Source: Ardenticatenaceae bacterium (GTDB taxonomy: Bacteria > Chloroflexota > Anaerolineae > Promineifilales > Promineifilaceae). From it: a DNA stretch of 64,000 nucleotides. The stretch is from assembly GCA_020634455.1 (NCBI GenBank), contig JACKBQ010000001.1:3844001-3908000 (forward strand). The letters run 5' to 3'. Position 1 is the first letter of the stretch. The number at the start of each line of letters is the position of its first letter. Of the stretch, positions 33,899 through 40,976 are shown one piece after another. Below the pieces are notes generated by a model, which worked only from the letters and a program-made list of their open reading frames with translations, was not told the DNA's origin and did no database searches. The position numbers and the translations under genes are program-made.

Positions 33899-35122
33899 AT
33901 GGCATTCTTACGCAGCAGCAACTTTGCCTCAGAATCATGGTCTGTTTCTGAACTAACCCAATACATTCGCGAACTGTTTGAGATTGATTACCGCCTACAA
34001 GATGTGGAAGTGAGCGGTGAGATTTCCAACTTTTCCCGCGCCCGGTCGGGGCATTTGTACTTTACGCTGAAGGACGACAAGGCGCAGTTAAAGTGCGTGA
34101 TGTGGCGCAGCGGGGCGGAACGGCTGCGCTTTGCCCCGCAGGATGGCGACGCGGTGGTGGTAAACGGCCGTATCTCCGTTTACGAGGCCAGCGGGGTGTA
34201 CCAGCTCTACGCCGAGCAAATGTCCCCTATGGGGCAGGGCGATCTGGCCGCCGCTTTTGAAGCGCTCAAAGCCAAATTGTCCGACGAAGGGCTGTTCGAC
34301 GCCGAATTTAAGAAGCCGATTCCTACTTTTCCGCGCAAGATTGGCATTGTCACCTCCGCCGACGCGGCCGCTTTGCGGGACATCATCAACGTGCTGCGTC
34401 GGCGTTATCCGCTGGTGTCTGTGCTCATTGCGCCCACGCTGGTGCAGGGGGCTGACGCGCCGCCGCAAATTGTGCGGGCGCTGCGCTGGCTAGACGGCCG
34501 TACCGACATCGACACCATCATCGTGGCCCGCGGTGGTGGCTCAATGGAAGATTTGTGGGCGTTTAATGATGAGGGCGTGGCGCGGGCGATTTTTGCCGCC
34601 CAGCATCCCATCATCAGCGGGGTGGGGCATGAGGTAGATTTCACCATCGCCGATTTTGTGGCCGATTTGCGCGCGCCCACACCCTCGGCGGCGGCGGAGC
34701 TGGCGGTGCCGGACGTGAGTGAGTTACGGCCGTATTTCACCACCGTGCAGCAGCAGATGGGCAATTTGGTTTTGGAGCGTATTGGCCATTACCGCTGGCA
34801 GGTGCAAACGCTCAAACGATCGCTGAGCCATTTAAGTCCGCGGGTGGGCATTGCGGGCGGTCGGCAGCGGCTGGATGGCTGGCAGTCTCGCCTGGAGCGA
34901 GCGATGCAGCGGCGGCTGGACCAATCGAGCCACCGCCTGAACTTGCTGCAAACCCGGCTAACGGCCGTTAGTCCCACGGCCACGCTGGAGCGCGGCTATG
35001 CCATTGTGCGGGATGGGAACGGCCGTATCGTCCGCACCCCCACCGCCGTAAAAAGTGGCGATGCGCTCACCGTTCAGGTGCGCGATGGGCAGTTTGGCGT
35101 CACAGTTTCTACGAAAGAATAG
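33899..35122 (+). CDS. xseA: Exodeoxyribonuclease VII large subunit
   Basis: The 407-aa protein carries an N-terminal OB fold (VSELTQYIRELFEIDYRLQDV, EISNFSRARSGHLYFTLKD, then AQLKCVMWR). The catalytic region follows (KIGIVTSADAAALRDIINVLRRR, IIVARGGGSMEDLWAFNDE, HPIISGVGHEVDFTIADFVAD) and a C-terminal coiled coil with LERGYAIV. ExoVII degrades single-stranded DNA with the small XseB subunit. ATG 33899 has GAGAAG ahead. Unusually for a bacterial operon, two other genes separate xseA from xseB. Five ACGGCCGT copies occur in 1.2 kb. Confidence 0.96.
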   Translation: MAFLRSSNFASESWSVSELTQYIRELFEIDYRLQDVEVSGEISNFSRARSGHLYFTLKDDKAQLKCVMWRSGAERLRFAPQDGDAVVVNGRISVYEASGVYQLYAEQMSPMGQGDLAAAFEALKAKLSDEGLFDAEFKKPIPTFPRKIGIVTSADAAALRDIINVLRRRYPLVSVLIAPTLVQGADAPPQIVRALRWLDGRTDIDTIIVARGGGSMEDLWAFNDEGVARAIFAAQHPIISGVGHEVDFTIADFVADLRAPTPSAAAELAVPDVSELRPYFTTVQQQMGNLVLERIGHYRWQVQTLKRSLSHLSPRVGIAGGRQRLDGWQSRLERAMQRRLDQSSHRLNLLQTRLTAVSPTATLERGYAIVRDGNGRIVRTPTAVKSGDALTVQVRDGQFGVTVSTKE

Positions 35123-35192
35123 GACGCTGATTTTCCTGATCACCCTGATTTTTTGTTCGTTTTAATTAGGTGAATCAGGGGAATCTGCGTCC
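35122..35192. repeat. Imperfect inverted repeat after xseA
   Basis: GGACGCTGATTTTCCTGATC (from 35122) is mirrored by GATTCCCCTGATTCAC-type text read backwards at 35170-35192. It begins at the xseA stop codon and belongs to the dispersed intergenic text. Confidence 0.55.
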
Positions 35193-35210
35193 CATTTTTA
35201 GGATTTTCAC

Positions 35211-36197
35211 ATGGCAAAGATTCTTGTAGCACAACACATTGGCGGCGCGGGCGTGCAAAAATTGCGCGAGGCGGGGCACGAGGTGACCTATCGGGATGAA
35301 ACCGAACCGATGAGTCCTGCTGAATTGCAAACGGCCGTTCGCCACGCCGAAGGTTTGGTTACTTTGTTGACCGATCGGGTGGATACGGCCGTTCTCAACG
35401 CCGCGCCCAATCTAAAAATGATTGCCAACGTCGCCGTCGGCTACGACAACATTGACGTGCCCGCAGCCACCGAGCGCGGCATCCTGGTGAGCAACACCCC
35501 CGACGTGCTTACCGAAACCACCGCCGACCACGCCTTTGCCTTGCTGCTGTCCCTCGCCCGCCGCGTGCCAGAGGCGGATGCGTTTATGCGGGCGGGTAAG
35601 TATGAAAAGTTCGAGATGTTCCCGCCGCTGCTGGGGCTGGACGTGTTTGGCAAAACGTTGGGCATCGTGGGGTTGGGACGCATTGGCGCGGCGGTAGCTC
35701 GTCGCGGGGCATTGGGCTTTGGCATGAAGGTTTTGTACACCGCCAACAGTGCGAAAACGGCCGTTGCACAAGTCCTCGGTGCGCAAAAAGTGAGCCTGCC
35801 AGAGCTGCTGCGTCAGAGTGATTTTGTCAGCATCAACGTGCCGCTCACGCCGCAAACGCGCCATTTGTTCACTCTAGACACCCTGCGCCAGATGAAGCCG
35901 ACCGCTTGTCTCATCAACACCGCCCGCGGCCCCATCGTCAAGGAAGATGACTTGCTGCAAGCACTGCGCGAAGGCATCATCTGGGGCGCGGCCCTGGACG
36001 TGTTTGAGGCGGAACCAAAAATGGCTCCGGGGCTGGCGGATTATCATCAGCGGCTGGTTGTCGCGCCGCATCTGGGCAGTGCCACGGGAGAAACAAGGCA
36101 GAAAATGGTGGAAACGGCCGTAACCAACCTCCTCGCTGGACTGGCCGGCCAAACCCCACCCAATGCCCTGAATGCGGAGGCTTTGGGCATAAAATGA
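35211..36197 (+). CDS. D-2-hydroxyacid dehydrogenase, glyoxylate/hydroxypyruvate reductase type
   Basis: The 328-aa enzyme has the family order. An N-terminal catalytic part is followed by LKMIANVAVGYDNIDVPAA and GILVSNTPDVLTETTADHAF. The Rossmann motif is GKTLGIVGLGRIGAAVARR. The catalytic residues stand in INTARGPIVKEDDLLQAL (Arg), ALDVFEAEP (Glu) and VAPHLGSATGETRQKM (His). This matches glyoxylate reductase/GyaR-like enzymes that reduce glyoxylate or hydroxypyruvate with NAD(P)H. ATG 35211. Five ACGGCCGT copies, mostly read as TAV, lie within it. Confidence 0.92.
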   Translation: MAKILVAQHIGGAGVQKLREAGHEVTYRDETEPMSPAELQTAVRHAEGLVTLLTDRVDTAVLNAAPNLKMIANVAVGYDNIDVPAATERGILVSNTPDVLTETTADHAFALLLSLARRVPEADAFMRAGKYEKFEMFPPLLGLDVFGKTLGIVGLGRIGAAVARRGALGFGMKVLYTANSAKTAVAQVLGAQKVSLPELLRQSDFVSINVPLTPQTRHLFTLDTLRQMKPTACLINTARGPIVKEDDLLQALREGIIWGAALDVFEAEPKMAPGLADYHQRLVVAPHLGSATGETRQKMVETAVTNLLAGLAGQTPPNALNAEALGIK

Positions 36198-36300
36198 TTT
36201 ATCAACAGATTTTGCAGATTGAAAAGATTTTTTCTCTGTGCGCCTCTGTGACTTCTCTGCGTAACTCTGTGTTCCGCTTTTTTCCCACAAAGGCGGTCCA

Positions 36301-36759
36301 ATGAGCCTCAAATGGCGCATACTTTACCTGCTGGCCCGCTGCTACTGGCGCATTTTTAAGCCGCTGACGCTGGGCGTCAAGCTGATGCTCATCGAGGACG
36401 GGGCCATTTGGCTGGTGCAGCACAGCTACCAGCCGGGCTGGTTTTTGCCGGGCGGTGGGGTGAAGCGAAATGAGGATTTTGAAACGGCCGTTCGCCGCGA
36501 AGCCCGTGAAGAATTGGGGGCAGAACTGGCGGATTTGCACCTTTTTAGCGTGTACAGCAACGAAAGCCAGTACAAAAACGATCATGTTGTTGTTTTTGTC
36601 AGCCACAAATTTTCTATGGGAACGGCCGACAAGGCAGAAATCCGCGCTGTGCGGAAGTTCCCGCTAAACAAGCTTCCGGCAGATTTGTCTCGTGGCACCC
36701 GTCGGCGCATTGAGGAATTTGTAAACGGCCGTACCCAACCCGAAGCCGGAATCTGGTAA
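36301..36759 (+). CDS. NUDIX hydrolase
   Basis: The 152-aa protein contains a complete NUDIX box, starting GGGVKRNEDFETAVRREARE and ending ELG, with the RE..EE metal-binding core. It is preceded by QPGWFLPGG, as in dinucleotide or NDP-sugar hydrolases. An N-terminal basic hydrophobic stretch (KWRILYLLARCYWRIFKPL) may bind membranes. The octamer ACGGCCGT encodes the TAV inside the NUDIX box itself. ATG 36301 follows AAGG. Substrate unknown; it sits between the dehydrogenase and xseB. Confidence 0.9.
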   Translation: MSLKWRILYLLARCYWRIFKPLTLGVKLMLIEDGAIWLVQHSYQPGWFLPGGGVKRNEDFETAVRREAREELGAELADLHLFSVYSNESQYKNDHVVVFVSHKFSMGTADKAEIRAVRKFPLNKLPADLSRGTRRRIEEFVNGRTQPEAGIW

Positions 36760-36831
36760 AAACAGGACACGGATGAACGCTGGTTTTCACAGATTAGTAG
36801 CGAAAATCTGTGTCCAATTCTGGAGAAAAGT

Positions 36832-37053
36832 ATGAGCAAAGAAGCAGAAAAATTATCGTTTGAAGACGCCCTGGCCGAGCTGGAAAAAATCGTGGCCCAA
36901 CTGGAATCTGGCGACCTCACCCTGGAAGCGTCGCTGGATTTGTTCGAGAAGGGTCAGAAGCTGGCCCAGCAATGTAACGTGCAGTTAGAAACGGCCGCTC
37001 TCCGCATCGAACAGCTTACCAGCGACGGTGAAATCGTCGAGCTAGACCTGTAG
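36832..37053 (+). CDS. xseB: Exodeoxyribonuclease VII small subunit
   Basis: The 73-aa protein is of family length: LSFEDALAELEKIVAQLESG, then LTLEASLDLFEKGQKLAQQCN and LETAALRIEQL. These two helices form the coiled coil that docks on XseA. ATG 36832 is preceded by GGAG. The xseA partner is 1.7 kb upstream, beyond two unrelated genes on the same strand. Confidence 0.95.
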   Translation: MSKEAEKLSFEDALAELEKIVAQLESGDLTLEASLDLFEKGQKLAQQCNVQLETAALRIEQLTSDGEIVELDL

Positions 37054-37059
37054 CGCCAA

Positions 37060-37088
37060 TTGTCAGCCCCCCTAACAATCGTTATACT
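37060..37088 (+). promoter_or_regulatory. Sigma-70-type promoter ahead of ftsY-prfB
   Basis: TTGTCA (37060-37065), a 17-base spacer and TATACT (37083-37088). The start near 37095 leaves a leader of about 90 bases that holds an inverted repeat. Confidence 0.6.
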
Positions 37089-37097
37089 CCTCTGAAA

Positions 37098-37155
37098 ACT
37101 TGCTGGTGGTTAGAGGCTGGTTGCTGCTGTGACTAACCACTAGCCACCAGCAACT
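37098..37155. repeat. Inverted repeat in the ftsY leader
   Basis: TTGCTGGTGGTTAG pairs with CTAGCCACCAGCAA at 13 of 14 positions around a loop of about 25 bases. It lies between the promoter and the TTG start of ftsY. Confidence 0.6.
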
Positions 37156-37186
37156 GCTGATACTGACCACTTCAAGGACTATCAAA

Positions 37187-38089
37187 TTGTTTAAAAGTAT
37201 ACGAGATTCATTAAGCCGTACCCGCAACACTGTCTTTGGCCAGATTGCCAACGTGCTGGGTACAGGTGATATCACCGAAGAAACCTGGGAAGATTTGGAA
37301 GCGCTGTTGGTGCAGGCGGATGTGGGTGTGCCCACCACGCTGGCTGTTGTTGAAGCGCTGCGCGAGCGCGTTAAAAAAGATGGCCTGTACAAAGCAGAAC
37401 AGCTCACCCAGGCGCTCAAGCAGGAGCTGCGCGGCGTGCTGGTTGATGCGCCGCCGTTTGCGCTGGAAGCGCCGCGCCAGCTCACGGTTGCCATGATTGT
37501 AGGCGTCAACGGTTCTGGCAAGACCACCACCATCGGTAAACTGTCCCGCCGTTACCAGGAAAAAGGGCGTAAAGTAATTCTGGCTGCCGCCGATACCTTC
37601 CGTGCTGCCGCCATTGATCAGCTGAAAGTGTGGGGAGAACGGGCCAACGTGCCCGTTATTTCCGGGCAGCCCAATGGCGACCCCGGTGCAGTGGCCTACG
37701 ACGGCATTCGTGCCGCCCGCGCCCGTGGCTACGACCTGTTGATTGTTGACACCGCTGGCCGTCTGCACACCAAATTCAATTTGATGCGCGAGCTGGAAAA
37801 AGTGTATGGCGTCTGCAAAAAGAGCGTCCATGCCGCCCCGCACGAAGTGCTGTTGGTGCTGGATGCCCCCACCGGGCAAAATGCGCTGGTTCAGGCGCAA
37901 AAATTCAAAGAATCGGTCCACGTGACGGGGGTGATTCTTACCAAGCTGGATAGCACCGCCAAAGGTGGCATGGTGTTTGCCATCTACCGCGAACTAGGCT
38001 TGCCGGTTCGTTTTATTGGCACGGGGGAGCGCATTGAGGATTTGGCTCCGTTTGACCCGGATCAATTTATTGAAGGATTGTTTGAATAG
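37187..38089 (+). CDS. ftsY: Signal recognition particle receptor FtsY
   Basis: The 300-aa protein is a short FtsY without the long acidic A domain. The N domain starts SIRDSLSRTRNTVFGQIANV. The NG GTPase shows G1 GVNGSGKTTTIGKLSRRY, the insertion-box AADTFRAAAIDQLKVW, G3 DTAGRLHTKFNLM and G4 TKLDSTAKGG. The start is TTG 37187 with AAGGA ahead. It targets SRP-ribosome complexes to the membrane. prfB follows at 200 bases, with a repeat element between. Confidence 0.95.
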   Translation: MFKSIRDSLSRTRNTVFGQIANVLGTGDITEETWEDLEALLVQADVGVPTTLAVVEALRERVKKDGLYKAEQLTQALKQELRGVLVDAPPFALEAPRQLTVAMIVGVNGSGKTTTIGKLSRRYQEKGRKVILAAADTFRAAAIDQLKVWGERANVPVISGQPNGDPGAVAYDGIRAARARGYDLLIVDTAGRLHTKFNLMRELEKVYGVCKKSVHAAPHEVLLVLDAPTGQNALVQAQKFKESVHVTGVILTKLDSTAKGGMVFAIYRELGLPVRFIGTGERIEDLAPFDPDQFIEGLFE

Positions 38090-38108
38090 TTTTAGATTTT
38101 CGCAGAAG

Positions 38109-38180
38109 GTGGAGTGAGCATCCTCAGATGCGAACGGCTGACGCAAAAACCGTTCCGCATCTGAGGATGCTCCACTCCTC
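38109..38180. repeat. REP-like palindrome between ftsY and prfB
   Basis: GAGTGAGCATCCTCAGATGC is mirrored by GCATCTGAGGATGCTCCACT, with an inner AACGG/CCGTT. It shares its ATCTGAGGATGC core with the element at 8011-8066. Confidence 0.75.
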
Positions 38181-38289
38181 ATAAGTAAAAAAATTCTTAT
38201 TTGAAAAGGGTTGCGTTTTATTTTGCAAATAAACCAATCAGGATCGTTTTCAGATCGCTGTGACCTCATAATGGAAGGAAAACCTGGAT

Positions 38290-39394
38290 ATGGACGAATT
38301 AGCCGAAAAATTAACTAATCTACAACAAACTGTGAATTTGCTCCGGAGGCGTCTTTGACGTACCTGCCAAAGCGTTAAAAGTTGCCCAATTGGAAGAAGT
38401 TGTCGCTGCACCGGGCTTTTGGGATGATTCAACCAAGGCGCAAGCCATGATGCGCGAACTCACCAAGCTGCGGGATCAAGTGACGGTGTGGGAAGCATTG
38501 AGCCGCCGGCTGCATGATGCGATGGAGCTGGTTGAGCTAGGCGACGAGGAGCTGATGGGCGAATTGTCGCATGAAACCGAAAGTCTGGAAGCGCAGATTG
38601 CCAAATTGGAGTTTGAAACGCTCTTCTCTGGTCAATATGACGATGAGAATTGCATTTTAGCCATTCATGCTGGCGCTGGCGGTACGGAAGCGCAGGATTG
38701 GGCGCAGATGCTGGAGCGGATGTTCATGCGCTGGGCCGATTCGCACGGGATGGTGGTGGACATTGTGGATGAGAGTCCCGGCGATGAAGCGGGTATCAAG
38801 AGCGTGATGATGGCGGTGAGGGGCAGTTATGTTTACGGCCGTCTTCAATCCGAACGAGGTGTGCATCGGCTGGTTCGCATCTCGCCTTACGACTCGTCCA
38901 GCCGTCGCCACACCTCCTTTGCCAAGGTGGAAGTGTGGCCCGATGTGGCCGAAGATATCGAGATTGAGATTGACGAGAAGGATTTGCGCATCGATCGGTT
39001 CAAGGCGAGTGGGGCTGGTGGTCAGCATGTGCAGAAGAACGAAACGGCCGTACGCATCACCCATATTCCCACCGGCATCGTTGTCTCTTGCCAAAACCAG
39101 CGTTCGCTCACCCAAAACCGGGAAGTGGCGATGAAAATCCTCAAGGCGCAGCTGTTTGATTTGGAGCAGCGCAAGCAGGATGCTGAGATGGCGGCGCTGA
39201 AGGGTGAAGATGTGGATGCGGCCTGGGGCAGCCAGATTCGCTCCTACGTGCTGCATCCTTACAAAATGGTGAAGGATCATCGCACCAATTACGAAGTTGG
39301 TAATGCCCAGGCGGTGCTGGACGGCCGTTTGGATGACTTTATGGAAGCGTACTTAAAACAAAAAGTGGGGCAGGCGGGTCAACCGACCCCTTAA
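38290..39394 (+). CDS. prfB: Peptide chain release factor 2 with programmed +1 frameshift
   Basis: Translation starts at ATG 38290 (GGAAGG ahead) and meets an in-frame TGA at 38356-38358 after 22 codons. The site reads CGGAGG-CGT-CTT-TGA-C: an internal Shine-Dalgarno-like CGGAGG, one codon, the slippery CTT and TGA. This is the classic RF2 autoregulatory frameshift. Continuing in +1 from 38357 gives a 367-aa RF2, the E. coli length. The peptidyl-tRNA motif is SGAGGQHVQKNETAVRITH. The stop-codon-reading tripeptide is SPY (VRISPYDSSSRRHTSF), where RF2 usually has SPF. RF2 ends translation at UGA and UAA. Confidence 0.97.
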
Positions 39395-39426
39395 CCTACA
39401 AGAATTTATAAAAACGGAGGCAAGTA

Positions 39427-40683
39427 ATGGCAAACGATCGTAAAAAACCACAATCTGGAGCAGGTCAGCGACAAGGTTCTTTGGGTGCAGCCGTTCGTCG
39501 GGCGTCGCAAAAGCAGCGGGTACGGCCGTCTGTTAGAGCCAACGCCCGCAAGGCCGCCCTCAGCCAGCGAACCATGCCCAAACCACCGGCCCGTCGTCCG
39601 GTCAACCGTGCTGCTGTCGGTGCCGGTGTTTCTGCCGAACTTGCCTCCCAAATTAGCAGCATCCAGGATAAATTCGAGCGGCTCGAATCCCAGGCACAGC
39701 TGGAAGATATTTTTTCGGCCATCGGCAAGATTGACAGCCAGCTGACCGAATTGCCCTTCACGCTGGAATCTTTGCGCGGTCGCGGTTACGTGCATTCCGG
39801 CCAATTAGAAGACAAGTTAGAAGCGCTTGATGACAAGTGGGACGAGGTGCGTCCTCGTGTTGAGCAAGCCGTTGGTGAGCAGGTGACCCGGCTGGATCGT
39901 GAGCTGGATCAAACGGAACGGCAGGTGAATCGTCTGGGAAACGCCAATGCGGTCGTTGTGAAATCGGTGGATTCGGCCGTAGACAGCCTGGGCAGCCGCA
40001 TCACCGCCGCCCGCCGCGCCCTGGACGGGCTTTACGATGGCATCCAAACTGAACTGTACCAGATTGAATATGCGCTGGGGCAGGTGGGCAAAATGTTGGA
40101 CCTGATGGCCGGGTCGCAAGAAATCCGCCTCCTAGAAGCGGAAGGGCCGCTGCTGGCCGTTAAAGCAGAATGGCACCAGGACGGCGAAGAGGGGCCGAAA
40201 GGGTACCTGTTCCTTACCGACCAGCGGCTGCTGTTTGAGCAGCGCGAAGAGGTTGTCACCAAAAAGCGCTTCGGCATCTTCAAGGCAGAATCGGAGATGG
40301 TGCAAAAGCTACACATTGCCGTGCAGGTGCATGAGATTGACCAAATCGTGCACAAAGAAGAAGGTGGCTTCCTAGGCATGGGCAAGGCTGATATTTTGGA
40401 GCTGGTTTTTGCCGCCACGGCTAATCTTTCACGGGCACGCTTCCATTTGGATGGGCAGGATTCGGAAGATTGGGCCGCTATGCTGAACCGCATTCAGTCT
40501 GGCGAGATTGATGGCGATCGTTCGGAGGAGTATTTGGAAGAACTCGAAGCAGCGGCCATCACCAGCGCCAGCTTCCCGGAGAAATGCCCAAGCTGCTATG
40601 CGGCCATCCCCGAACAGCCGCGCGGGGTCACCGTCTACACCTGTGAATTTTGCGGCGCGACGGTGCAGCCGCTCAGCAGCTAA
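39427..40683 (+). CDS. Coiled-coil protein with PH/GRAM-like domain and C-terminal zinc ribbon
   Basis: The 418-aa product has ATG 39427 with GGAGG ahead. Residues about 1-65 are basic and disordered (AVRRASQKQRVRPSVRAN, KPPARRPVN). Residues about 70-225 are predicted coiled coil (LASQISSIQDKFERLESQAQ, AVGEQVTRLDRELDQTERQV). A PH/GRAM-like beta domain follows (GPKGYLFLTDQRLLFEQREE), then a CPSC...CEFC zinc ribbon at the end. No enzyme motif. It lies between prfB and rpoC, where rpoB often stands, which makes a nucleic-acid or envelope role worth testing. Function unknown. Confidence 0.75.
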   Translation: MANDRKKPQSGAGQRQGSLGAAVRRASQKQRVRPSVRANARKAALSQRTMPKPPARRPVNRAAVGAGVSAELASQISSIQDKFERLESQAQLEDIFSAIGKIDSQLTELPFTLESLRGRGYVHSGQLEDKLEALDDKWDEVRPRVEQAVGEQVTRLDRELDQTERQVNRLGNANAVVVKSVDSAVDSLGSRITAARRALDGLYDGIQTELYQIEYALGQVGKMLDLMAGSQEIRLLEAEGPLLAVKAEWHQDGEEGPKGYLFLTDQRLLFEQREEVVTKKRFGIFKAESEMVQKLHIAVQVHEIDQIVHKEEGGFLGMGKADILELVFAATANLSRARFHLDGQDSEDWAAMLNRIQSGEIDGDRSEEYLEELEAAAITSASFPEKCPSCYAAIPEQPRGVTVYTCEFCGATVQPLSS

Positions 40684-40777
40684 GAACCTTTTTAGCAAAT
40701 TGGGGGTTGTCGGAAACGGCCGTTTCCTCTATAATGCATAGCTTGCAAAATGCTTACGTAACACTTATGTAATTGCG

Positions 40778-40805
40778 TTGACTTATAGACGGGTACCGAT
40801 ATAAT
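40778..40805 (+). promoter_or_regulatory. Strong sigma-70-type promoter upstream of rpoC
   Basis: TTGACT (40778-40783), a 16-base spacer and a perfect TATAAT (40800-40805). Start near 40812. Confidence 0.7.
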
Positions 40806-40838
40806 CACCATACATAAATAAAAATGCCACGATTTTTC

Positions 40839-40875
40839 AAGAGCGTTGGCCCTGATCAGGCCATACGCTCTTTTT
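40839..40875 (+). terminator. Terminator-like hairpin in the rpoC leader
   Basis: AAGAGCG (40839-40845) pairs with CGCTCTT (40866-40872), with an inner GGCC/GGCC stem around TGATCA, followed by T's. It lies about 30 bases after the predicted rpoC start site and 100 bases before rpoC, so it would release a transcript of about 60 bases or attenuate rpoC. Confidence 0.65.
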
Positions 40876-40976
40876 CCGTGTTTACATAGAAGAGGGAACA
40901 CGTTTGCTCGTGCGCACACCGTAACGCATTCATTTTATATTGGGTTGGAGCTTTATTCTATTTGGGAGGTCACCTG

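Noticed and set aside
38357..39394. prfB as a frameshifted pseudogene
   Set aside because: The in-frame TGA lies in the canonical RF2 frameshift site and the rest of the protein is intact.
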